Source: Martinezella miluonensis
Lineage (GTDB): Bacteria > Pseudomonadota > Alphaproteobacteria > Rhizobiales > Rhizobiaceae
Direction: 5' to 3'
Assembly: GCF_900094545.1 (NCBI RefSeq)
Contig: NZ_FMAH01000044.1
Location: 1 to 51,989, forward strand
DNA: 51,989 nucleotides
Shown: positions 9,601-15,825 of the stretch, in pieces
Layout: each line of letters starts with the position of its first letter
Position numbering within the stretch: position 1 is the first letter of the stretch
Notes under the pieces: model-generated
The model's input: the letters and a program-made list of their open reading frames with translations, nothing else
What the model was told of the DNA's origin: nothing
Database searches by the model: none
Translations under genes and position numbers: made by a program

Positions 9601-10682
9601 ACGACAAGGAGAGAGCGATCCTCGATGCCTGGAAGGAAATCCTCGACATCGGCGACATCGGCGTCACGGAGAATTTCTTCGATATCGGCGGGCAGTCGCT
9701 GGCTGCGGTGCGGATCGTCTCACGCCTGAAGATGCGCCATCCAGAATGGCCGCTTTCGATCGCCGCTATGTTCAATCATCCGACCATCCGCGACCTGGCG
9801 CTTGCCATCGACGGTAGCCGCGACGAGACCGGCGTCGATATCGTCTACCTCCGCCGTAACGGCGACCGGCCGGTTCTCTACTGCTTCCCCGGCCTCCTCG
9901 TCAGCACGCGCGAATATATGCGCTTGGTTGACTATCTCGGCCCGGAGCAGCCGGCGACGGGCTTCATCTGCTACTCGCTGACCGAGACCAAAACGCTCAG
10001 CACCCGCGTCGAGGATATCACCGCTCGCTATGCGGAGGCTATCCGCAAGAAGGCCAAGGGTCGCCCTTGTGCATTCCTCGGCTGGTCATGGGGCGGGCTG
10101 CTTGCCTATGAGGCCGCCCGGCAGCTCGGCAATGACATCGATTTGCGCATGATCGGCATGGTCGATGTCTGCGACATGGACGAGGAGTTCACCGTCGGCA
10201 TCATGCCGCGCTTCGAAGACGGCATCCGGGATCGCACCCATGCCGCCGTGCAGAGCTGGCTTGCAACCACGCCGATGCGCGAGGATTGGAAAAGGCTTTT
10301 CGCCGCCATGAACGAGGAGGTCTACGAACAGTTCCTCCACCACGTCGTCAAGCATAACGTCAAACTACCGACGGACGGCCCTGATATCGGCTCGGAGGAG
10401 CACACATTCTGGATCCTCATCGACAATGCGATGATCTTCCGAAACTATCGTCTCCCGCCATCCGATTTCCGCATTCATGCCTTCGCCGCCGAAGATTCCC
10501 TTACGCGCGCCCTCAACGTCATCGATTGGCGCCGCTATTCGCCGAACGCCACTGCATCGGAGATCGTTACCGGCACCAACCATCTGACGATCATCGGCAA
10601 GACACCCTTCCACCAGCGCTTCGCGCGACGGCTGGACGATGCCTTTGCGCCGCGTTCCCTCTCCGCAGGCATCGCCAAGTAA
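6687..10682 (+). CDS. Single-module nonribosomal peptide synthetase, C-A-T-TE, for a hydroxamate siderophore
   Basis: 1331 residues. In order: a condensation-like domain (motif C1 LSPAQSRIW at 21-29), an adenylation domain (YTSGSTGVPKG from 614, GYGPTE from 754, then YKSGDLGRW and IKLRGFRIEPGEIE), a thiolation domain (FFDIGGQSL, Ser1004) and a type I thioesterase (GWSWGG, Ser1134; His1299 in GTNHLTII). The condensation active site reads HAILADI at 150-156 instead of HHxxxDG, so the catalytic second His is Ala. One A domain with a TE implies iterative use: loading an N-hydroxy-N-acyl diamino acid, then oligomerising and releasing or cyclising it. This resembles VbsS-type trihydroxamate synthases in layout. 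The ATG at 6687 has GGAG upstream; a longer frame from 6516 lacks one. The serine on T needs the PPTase at 12037. Confidence 0.9.
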   Translation: MTIVDRNARALNDSDLVAKCSLSPAQSRIWLLSETGNEVIYGRQILGFAFPPVSLAVAREGLSALSRHHPLVTCEFEARAGGAVQQILKNVGNVDAVEKGLAANEDVDEGLAAVASAERQRLMDLAGGNPARFILLTRNGQAIGTILSLHAILADIAVLDLLATDFLRNIYSDTDVPLDVAETAMPDAVSWMTGNGAPRNPAVESVDFWFQRLTVQENIASLLPQTLTGTDLVDEAWFEHMLDVLMPSPPARAQPTTEISGAVLAALGIALRRHSGYATQRIGLVTRPETRVVAARSEDILILTAELSGAMTLQGVREAFAEEIDTAARQSMSFEALADALLRRDESFDTTGLVKTLLDIRPPLRFTQSAQDIRSLIEPQARRDAELVITVSQTSDTKLRLSFGFDPQKHDRKQITRFADDLAIALVRLHSNPNEEIKHIPFVSPEELDRLSAPYPDAPEPDDGVPIHEVIAAQARRRPKAFAVAQGEKSITHGELEAAANRLAHRLIAMGIGPEKRVAIALEKSIDAMIAILAVLKSGGAFTPVEPDHPEARNRHILTAPGLTLVISRTRHIANLPNDIATPFLNLDAIDLSAESSEAPATAIAPQQLAYVIYTSGSTGVPKGVAVEHAPLAHHCKATLRIYEMSEESCEYPVLPFTSDGGHERWMVPLMAGGGVVLTQDKLATAEDAFAMMKRHGVNNASLPTSYVRGLAEYAGENGDIPRLRLYSFGGEALSQAVFDMITENLKAQLLINGYGPTETIMTPMIWKIPAGTRFEGAVAPIGRGVGDRRIYVLDADLSPVPVGVIGEIYIGGSGLARGYLGQPELTADRFIPDPFSEGGRLYKSGDLGRWREDGIVEFAGRVDHQIKLRGFRIEPGEIEAALRSDQRVAEVVVLLHNKDGRSSLVAYVVPREGESLNVTELRRTAMTALPDYMVPQTIMLIDKLPMGPNSKLDRAALPAPRIEREIVAPANDKERAILDAWKEILDIGDIGVTENFFDIGGQSLAAVRIVSRLKMRHPEWPLSIAAMFNHPTIRDLALAIDGSRDETGVDIVYLRRNGDRPVLYCFPGLLVSTREYMRLVDYLGPEQPATGFICYSLTETKTLSTRVEDITARYAEAIRKKAKGRPCAFLGWSWGGLLAYEAARQLGNDIDLRMIGMVDVCDMDEEFTVGIMPRFEDGIRDRTHAAVQSWLATTPMREDWKRLFAAMNEEVYEQFLHHVVKHNVKLPTDGPDIGSEEHTFWILIDNAMIFRNYRLPPSDFRIHAFAAEDSLTRALNVIDWRRYSPNATASEIVTGTNHLTIIGKTPFHQRFARRLDDAFAPRSLSAGIAK

Positions 10683-10715
10683 CTCCCTCTTTCTAAATCA
10701 TTCTGGAGCTGCATC

Positions 10716-12035
10716 ATGACATCGTATGTACTCGACCTCGCAGGGGCCGGAATTGGTCCATTCAACCTCAGCCTTGCCGCCCAGCTCGATTCCATACCTG
10801 AGCTGTCGGTGCGCTTCTTCGAACGGAACCCATCCTTCGCCTGGCATCCGGGCATGATGCTGCCCGGCGCTGAGATGCAGACATCCATCCTCAAGGATCT
10901 GGTGACAGCCACCAACCCGACCAGCCCATGGAGCTTTCTTGCCTATCTCGTTGCACACAAACGCTTTTATCAGTTTCTGAATGCCGAATATGAGGCCGTT
11001 CCCCGCAAGGAATTCGCCGATTATCTAGCATGGGTCGCGCGTGGGCTCACTTCGCTTTGCTTCGGCACAAGCATGCATGAAGTCCATGCCAATGACGGCG
11101 TCTTCTCCATTGCCACGGATGATGGCGCGATCACCGCCCGCAATCTTTCCGTCGGCGTCGGCAAAATGCCGGCTCGCCCCGCCTGGGCCGAACAACTGCC
11201 GAAATCGATGAGCTTTCACAGCAGCGAGGCCGCCGCGCGTCTCGGCGAGATCAAAGTCCCGCGCGTTGCTGTCATAGGCGGCGGCCAAAGCGGCGCCGAG
11301 ATCGTCGATGCGCTTCTTGACCTGAATAGCGTCACGGCAGTCCACTGGATCAGCCGCCGACCGAATTTCGAGCCGCTGGATGCAACGCCCTTCACCAACG
11401 AGCTCTTCACGCCCGGCTATATGGAGCGCTTCCACCGGCTACCTGAGGAGTTGCGGCTCGTCCATACCGGCCGACAGGTTCTCGCGAGTGACGGCATCTC
11501 CGCATCGACCCTGAAGAAGCTCTATCGCCGGCTCTACGAGAGAAAGCTCGAGAGCGCCGGCGAGCCTGATCATGGCATATCGCTGCGCCCGTTCCGCGAT
11601 GTCATTGCAGCCGAGCGGGATGGTCCCGAAATCGCGTTGACCATGCGCAACGGCTTCGACAACAGCATCGAGACGCTGGCGGTCGACATGATTGTGCTTT
11701 CCACGGGCTATCGGTTCGTCCTACCTGAATTCCTTCATTCGCTTGAGAACCGCATCGAGCTGAACTCGATAGGCGAGCCGGTGCTGGAAAACGATTTCTC
11801 GCTGGCCTGGGACGGTCCGCGTGAAAACCGCATCTTCGTTCTCAATGCAGGCCGCCACAGCCACGGCATCGCCGAACCGCAGCTCAGCCTTGCCGCATGG
11901 CGCAGCGCCGTCATCGCCAATGCGCTGCTCGGCCGCGATCATTTCAGTCTCGGCCAGCTCGATCCCATCGTTCAATGGGAAACACAGACACATTCGACGC
12001 AACTTTCCTCGCATATGGGACAGGCGGCGGAATAA
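10716..12035 (+). CDS. L-lysine/L-ornithine N-monooxygenase (IucD/PvdA/VbsO family)
   Basis: 439 residues, the normal length for the family. The FAD-binding GAGIGPFNLSLAA is at 10-22, the NADPH-binding GGGQSGAE starts at 188, and LSTGYRFVLPE is the C-terminal ATGY-type motif. Segments such as SFAWHPGMMLPGAEMQ, NFEPLDATPFTNELFTPGYM and HGIAEPQLSLAAWRS read closest to IucD, the lysine N6-hydroxylase of aerobactin synthesis, so lysine is as likely as ornithine. The flavoenzyme hydroxylates the side-chain amine in the cytoplasm, the first committed step to the hydroxamate. It lies 33 bases after the NRPS with GGAG upstream, and the PPTase follows after one base, so the three form one operon. Confidence 0.92.
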   Translation: MTSYVLDLAGAGIGPFNLSLAAQLDSIPELSVRFFERNPSFAWHPGMMLPGAEMQTSILKDLVTATNPTSPWSFLAYLVAHKRFYQFLNAEYEAVPRKEFADYLAWVARGLTSLCFGTSMHEVHANDGVFSIATDDGAITARNLSVGVGKMPARPAWAEQLPKSMSFHSSEAAARLGEIKVPRVAVIGGGQSGAEIVDALLDLNSVTAVHWISRRPNFEPLDATPFTNELFTPGYMERFHRLPEELRLVHTGRQVLASDGISASTLKKLYRRLYERKLESAGEPDHGISLRPFRDVIAAERDGPEIALTMRNGFDNSIETLAVDMIVLSTGYRFVLPEFLHSLENRIELNSIGEPVLENDFSLAWDGPRENRIFVLNAGRHSHGIAEPQLSLAAWRSAVIANALLGRDHFSLGQLDPIVQWETQTHSTQLSSHMGQAAE

Positions 12036-12036
12036 A

Positions 12037-12768
12037 GTGATTTCCTTCGAAGCGGGGAAAGAGATCGCGCAGGTGGAGCTTCACAGCCTTCACCTGCACG
12101 ACGGCCTCTATATCCCGGAGCTGATGCTAAGCGAGGCGGAAAAGGTGCGTGCGGCAGCGTTTTGTTCACTCGAGGCGCGGCGTATGTTCGTTGCAGGACG
12201 TACGCTTTGCCGAAGCATTGTCAGCAGGATTACCGACTGCACGCCGGCGGCTCTTTCCATAGCGATTACGCCGTCCGGGCGACCCTACCTGCCCGACCAT
12301 CCCGATATCGACTTCAATCTCTCCCATGCGGGGAACATGGTGGTGCTTGCCGTTAGTCGCGGCGGCCATGTCGGCGTAGACATCGAACCGCTCAACTTAT
12401 TTTCCGAAGCAGAAGTGCGCGAGATCCTGCCGCTGATCCTCTCCGCTCAAGAGCTCAACGATCTCCACCATCTGACATCACAGCAGCGCCAAAACGAATT
12501 TCTATCCCATTGGGTTCGAAAGGAAGCTGCTCTGAAATGCCTCGGCCACGGCTTCCTCGCCGACCCGCAAAGCGTGACCCTCATTCAAAAAAATACAACC
12601 TTTGGCATTATAGAATCCCCGCCGAGAGAGGCAGTTTTTGTTCACTCTGGTCAATTCAAGTGCGGAAACGGCAGCGATCTTCAATGGGCTGTCGCTGCTT
12701 CAACCATGATAGCTGAGCCAATATGGCGCCATAACCTCGACCTCGTTCATTTTATGAGAGTTGTTTAA
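12037..12768 (+). CDS. Sfp-type 4'-phosphopantetheinyl transferase
   Basis: 243 residues from a GTG start placed one base after the stop of the monooxygenase gene, with GGCGGA just upstream. Family motifs are present: FNLSHAGNMVVLAV, then HVGVDIE (the Mg2+-binding Asp and Glu), and WVRKEAALKCLGHG (the WxxKEAxxK motif). It transfers phosphopantetheine from CoA to Ser1004 of the NRPS thiolation domain and so activates it. It is the counterpart of VbsP or EntD in other siderophore clusters. Plus-strand frames reaching further upstream are only readthrough of the monooxygenase region in another frame. Confidence 0.9.
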   Translation: MISFEAGKEIAQVELHSLHLHDGLYIPELMLSEAEKVRAAAFCSLEARRMFVAGRTLCRSIVSRITDCTPAALSIAITPSGRPYLPDHPDIDFNLSHAGNMVVLAVSRGGHVGVDIEPLNLFSEAEVREILPLILSAQELNDLHHLTSQQRQNEFLSHWVRKEAALKCLGHGFLADPQSVTLIQKNTTFGIIESPPREAVFVHSGQFKCGNGSDLQWAVAASTMIAEPIWRHNLDLVHFMRVV

Positions 12769-12834
12769 AATTCCCATGAAATCACATGGATATATCGAGA
12801 TTCAGAAGAAGATTGACTGCCTATCGATTTTATC

Positions 12835-12863
12835 TTGACTATTATTATCATGTTTTATAGGGT
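12835..12863 (+). promoter_or_regulatory. Candidate promoter with overlapping iron-responsive (RirA/IRO-type) operator for the sigma operon
   Basis: A TTGACT at 12835-12840 followed after 17 bases by TAGGGT (or after 15 by TATAGG) resembles a sigma70 promoter. The 15-mer TGACTATTATTATCA (12836-12850) has TGA-N9-TCA form and overlaps the -35. It differs at only two positions from a box in front of the receptor gene (20346-20360, minus strand). TGA-N9-TCA is, as I recall, the core of rhizobial iron-responsive operators bound by RirA when iron is plentiful. Confidence 0.55.
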
Positions 12864-12889
12864 CCCTTCAAAAGGAGGGGCGCAACGAA

Positions 12890-12955
12890 ATGCAACTTTG
12901 GATTTCATCGAGAGCCCGACATGATTGCCAACCATTCACAGCCGACTTCCAATGA
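12890..12955 (+). CDS. Upstream ORF of 21 codons overlapping the sigma-factor start
   Basis: An ATG at 12890 lies nine bases after a near-perfect ribosome site (AAAGGAGGGG, 12871-12880). It opens a 21-residue frame (MQLWISSRARHDCQPFTADFQ minus its last residue is the readable core) ending in TGA at 12953-12955. The sigma gene ATG at 12921 lies inside it in another frame and has almost no ribosome site of its own. No in-frame sigma start sits near the strong site. The layout suggests that translating the small frame drives or gates sigma translation, comparable to uof-fur in E. coli. The peptide itself may have no function. Confidence 0.45.
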   Translation: MQLWISSRARHDCQPFTADFQ

Positions 12956-13511
12956 ACAACTCCAAACAGCGCTTCGCGCCTACCCGAAACTCCTCTCCGT
13001 CGCCCGCAGGATCACCGGTAGCATGACCTTGGCCGAAGACGTTGTGCAGGAGGTTTTGCTGCAACTGGTCTCCAAACCGCTCAGGCAAGATATCGCGGCA
13101 CTGCCCCCCTATTTGATGCGCATGGTGCGCAATCTGGCAACCGACCATATGCGGCGCTTGCGATATGAGAGAGGTCTGTTTGTCGAAGAAGAAGTCGGCG
13201 GCAATGCATCTGCCTACGGAAGTCCCGAAGAACATCTGCACGAGGCTGAAGCATATAAGGCCTTTCGTTGCACCGTCGAGGCGATGCCCGCCAGGACCCG
13301 CAAGTTTTACGAGGAGCATTATTTCGACGATGTGCCCCAAAACGTCATCGCCAAAGAAGCCGGAGTATCCTGCGCGCTGGTTTGCGGCCTGTTGAGAGAA
13401 GCGCATTCGCGCTGCCTCGCAGCGTTAGCGCTGGAGGTCGATCAGAACATGACGTCCAGTCGTAACCAAAGGCGGGACCGGTCTTCGCGCTCTCGGGAGA
13501 TGCGTGCCTGA
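12921..13511 (+). CDS. ECF sigma factor, FecI/RpoI-like, siderophore regulator
   Basis: 196 residues of ECF sigma-70 type. Region 2 covers roughly 20-85 (VARRITGSMTLAEDVVQEVLLQL, then YLMRMVRNLATDHMRR). Region 4 covers about 115-165 (MPARTRKFYEEHYFDDVPQNVIAKEAGVS and a helix-turn-helix). The last 30 residues are basic and low-complexity. FecI-type factors recruit RNA polymerase to iron-uptake genes, and the rhizobial relative RpoI drives vicibactin synthesis. No FecR-like anti-sigma gene is adjacent, so control is probably at the promoter by iron. It heads an operon with a GNAT gene (51 bases on) and the siderophore import genes. Its start is overlapped by the 21-codon upstream frame. Confidence 0.88.
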   Translation: MIANHSQPTSNEQLQTALRAYPKLLSVARRITGSMTLAEDVVQEVLLQLVSKPLRQDIAALPPYLMRMVRNLATDHMRRLRYERGLFVEEEVGGNASAYGSPEEHLHEAEAYKAFRCTVEAMPARTRKFYEEHYFDDVPQNVIAKEAGVSCALVCGLLREAHSRCLAALALEVDQNMTSSRNQRRDRSSRSREMRA

Positions 13512-13562
13512 TGGCGGCGCGCCGCCATTTTCCGCAACCGTTACCCGGCAAGGGAGAAACAC

Positions 13563-14036
13563 ATGCTGGAAGCGATAGAGATAACCGAATCCAGGGGCGA
13601 AATCTGTCGTGCCGTCATGTCGGAGCTAACAGACTGGTTTACGGACCGGGCTGTGGTCGATGCCTGCGCAGAAGCTGCGGAAACTCTGCCGATGTTCGCC
13701 TGCGTCGAGGCTGGCACTATCGCCGGTTTCGTTTCGATGCAGGCGCGCACGCCTTCTGCCATGGAAATCCTGGTGATCGCAACTCGACGCCGATACCACC
13801 GAAGCGGCGTCGGCAAACGATTGCTCGCCGCCGCCGAACGGTTTGCGCGCGCTGCCGACTGCAAGCTTCTGACGGTGAAGACGCTCGCTCCAAGAGGCAA
13901 GGACGAGCCGCAATATGAGGCGACGCGGGCCTTCTACGACCGGAACGGCTTTATCCGTGCAGAGGTGTTTCCTACGCTTTGGAGTAAGGGCAATCCGTGC
14001 CTGTTCTTCGTTAAGCCGCTGACGGCAACTAACTGA
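13563..14036 (+). CDS. GNAT-family N-acetyltransferase in the sigma/uptake operon
   Basis: 157 residues. The acetyl-CoA loop is visible in EILVIATRRRYHRSGVGKRLLAAAERFA (about 69-96), with the (R/Q)xxGxG/A signature as RSGVGK. A C-terminal ARAFYDRNGF-like segment (here TRAFYDRNGFI) is typical of GNATs that acetylate small amines. The start has GGGAG seven bases upstream. It sits between the ECF sigma gene and the ATPase gene with short gaps. The substrate is unknown. It might modify the siderophore or its breakdown product, or be a tolerance gene. It is unrelated in sequence to the large acyltransferase at 5205-6359. Confidence 0.75.
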   Translation: MLEAIEITESRGEICRAVMSELTDWFTDRAVVDACAEAAETLPMFACVEAGTIAGFVSMQARTPSAMEILVIATRRRYHRSGVGKRLLAAAERFARAADCKLLTVKTLAPRGKDEPQYEATRAFYDRNGFIRAEVFPTLWSKGNPCLFFVKPLTATN

Positions 14037-14063
14037 TCTCACTCATTTACAGACGTTCGACAC

Positions 14064-14909
14064 ATGCTGAAACCATATGCTTCGCCAAAGATGGCCATGA
14101 AAGACCAACCGATCGCTCAAGCCGACCTAGACCGGCACGCCGTCTTTACGACGGAGGGCCTGCGTTTCGAAGTCGACGGCAACCCCATCCTCCATCCGCT
14201 CGATGCGACTTTCAACGCCGGCGAGATTTCGGGATTGATTGGCCATAATGGTTCCGGCAAATCCACCCTGATCAAACTGCTGGCGCGACAAATCCGGCCC
14301 GCCGGCGGGCGGATCGTTTTCGATGGCGCCTCGGTGCATTCCTACGACATGCGTGCCTTCGCCCGCGCCGTTGCCTATCTGCCGCAAGATACCACATCCG
14401 CCGCTGGCATGACCGCCGAGGAACTTGTCGCCTGCGGACGCTATCCCTGGCATGGAGCTCTGGGCCGCTTCACTGAGCTCGATCGGGAGAAAGTCGAGAC
14501 CGCGATGCGGCTTACTCACGTCGATACTTTGAAGGGCCGCATGGTGGATACGCTTTCGGGCGGCGAGCGCCAGCGCGTGTGGATCGCCATGCTGGTTGCC
14601 CAGGACAGCCGCTGCCTCCTGCTGGACGAACCCACCTCAGCGCTCGATATCGCCCATCAGATGGAGATCCTGGGCCTGGTACGGGAACTCTCACGGACGA
14701 AAGGCCTGAGCGTTATTCTTGTGCTTCACGACATCAATGTCGCCGCGCATTTTTGCGACCATCTGTATGCGTTGAAGCACGGACGCCTGATTGCCGCCGG
14801 CCCGTCGCCCAGTCTCATGACAGCCGAGACGCTGCATATGATCTACAACACGAACATGGGCATCACGGCTCACCCCGTGCATGGAACACCGCTCGCCTAT
14901 GTCATCTGA
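14064..14909 (+). CDS. Ferric-siderophore ABC transporter ATPase (FhuC-like)
   Basis: 281 residues. Walker A is GHNGSGKST, the ABC signature is LSGGERQRV, Walker B is CLLLDEPTSALD, and the H-loop is in VLHDINVAAHF. LPQDTTSAAGMTAEELVACGRYPWHG matches the Q-loop region of FhuC/FecE proteins, whose substrates are ferric hydroxamates and citrates. It energises import through the FhuB-like permease. Starts at 14091 and 14097 are possible; none has a strong ribosome site, so the first ATG is kept. The 3' end overlaps the binding-protein gene. Confidence 0.9.
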   Translation: MLKPYASPKMAMKDQPIAQADLDRHAVFTTEGLRFEVDGNPILHPLDATFNAGEISGLIGHNGSGKSTLIKLLARQIRPAGGRIVFDGASVHSYDMRAFARAVAYLPQDTTSAAGMTAEELVACGRYPWHGALGRFTELDREKVETAMRLTHVDTLKGRMVDTLSGGERQRVWIAMLVAQDSRCLLLDEPTSALDIAHQMEILGLVRELSRTKGLSVILVLHDINVAAHFCDHLYALKHGRLIAAGPSPSLMTAETLHMIYNTNMGITAHPVHGTPLAYVI

Positions 14910-15825
14910 GCGACCTTACTATCCCTTGAAACTTTACTATCCCTTGAAACTTTCCCGCCGCCGCGCACTCCTTGCCGCCGCAGCGTTCTTTGCCGTTCCG
15001 CGAGCGGGATTTGCTGCCGAAACGGTATCCGGCCCGATCGTTTCCCTCGATTATGGTTTGGCTTCGACGCTGCTGGCGCTCGGTGTCACGCCGGCTGCCA
15101 TCGCTTCGCTTGCCGATTGGGATAGATGGGTGGTGGAGCCGAAAATGCCGGCCGGCGTTATCGATCTCGGCACGACCAGTGAAATCAATCTTGAAGTCCT
15201 GGCGAGCATTAAGCCGGCACTGATCCTGACGACACCCTATCTCGCACCGCTTAAGCCACGGCTGGAGGCGATTTCGCCTGTCATGGAGCTGACGGTCTAT
15301 GCCGAAGGCGGAGAAGCTCTCCAGCGATCGATTGAGGCCACACGGCTGCTGGCCGCTGCAATCGGGCGACACCAGCAAGCGGACGATTTTCTGGCGCGAT
15401 CCGAACAATTCTTTGACCGCTGCGCGAACAGAGTTGGGAAGCTCAATCCTCCGCCATTGGCACTTATCAATTTCGTCGATCAGCGCCACGCCCGGATCTA
15501 TGGCGGCGCCGGCCTTTACCAGAACGTCATGAGCAGGATCGGTCTCAAAAACGCCTGGACAGGGCCTGGCGACTATTGGGGTTTCGAAACGATCGGCCTG
15601 GAACAATTGGCAACGCTCGATCAAAGCCTGCGCCTGATCGCATTTGAACCTCTCCTTCCCCCCAATATATTCGACAATCTGCAGGACAGCCCTTTGTGGA
15701 CCAGCCTGCCCTTCGTGCAGGCCGGACGTGTCTCGGTGCTGCCGGGCACTCTGATGTTCGGCATGGTGCAGGAGGCAGAGCGCTTCGCTCGCATCCTGCT
15801 CGACCATTTGGAAAAACTCGCATGA
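14881..15825 (+). CDS. Periplasmic ferric-siderophore binding protein (FhuD-like) with Tat-type signal
   Basis: 314 residues, overlapping the ATPase gene by 29 bases; a second ATG at 14899 is possible. The N-terminus has SRRRALLAAAAFFAVPRAGFA, a twin-arginine signal peptide, with cleavage likely after AGFA. The mature part fits the class III periplasmic binding fold (PF01497): VSLDYGLASTLLALGVTPAAIA, DLGTTSEINLEVLASIKPALILTT and a C-terminal LPGTLMFGMVQEAERFARIL. FhuD-type proteins carry ferric hydroxamates from the outer-membrane receptor to the permease. An 18-base tandem duplication lengthens the signal's N-region (see 14917-14952). The stop overlaps the permease ATG (ATGA). Confidence 0.88.
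   Translation: MEHRSPMSSERPYYPLKLYYPLKLSRRRALLAAAAFFAVPRAGFAAETVSGPIVSLDYGLASTLLALGVTPAAIASLADWDRWVVEPKMPAGVIDLGTTSEINLEVLASIKPALILTTPYLAPLKPRLEAISPVMELTVYAEGGEALQRSIEATRLLAAAIGRHQQADDFLARSEQFFDRCANRVGKLNPPPLALINFVDQRHARIYGGAGLYQNVMSRIGLKNAWTGPGDYWGFETIGLEQLATLDQSLRLIAFEPLLPPNIFDNLQDSPLWTSLPFVQAGRVSVLPGTLMFGMVQEAERFARILLDHLEKLA
14917..14952 (+). repeat. Perfect 18-bp tandem duplication inside the fhuD-like signal sequence
   Basis: The 18-base unit TACTATCCCTTGAAACTT occurs twice without a gap (14917-14934 and 14935-14952). It is in frame and encodes YYPLKL twice just before the twin-arginine motif. It looks like a recent slippage event. Confidence 0.9.

Noticed and set aside
12813..12818. 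Second TTGACT ahead of the sigma gene
   Set aside because: No suitable -10 at the right distance and no TGA-N9-TCA form; the site at 12835 fits better.
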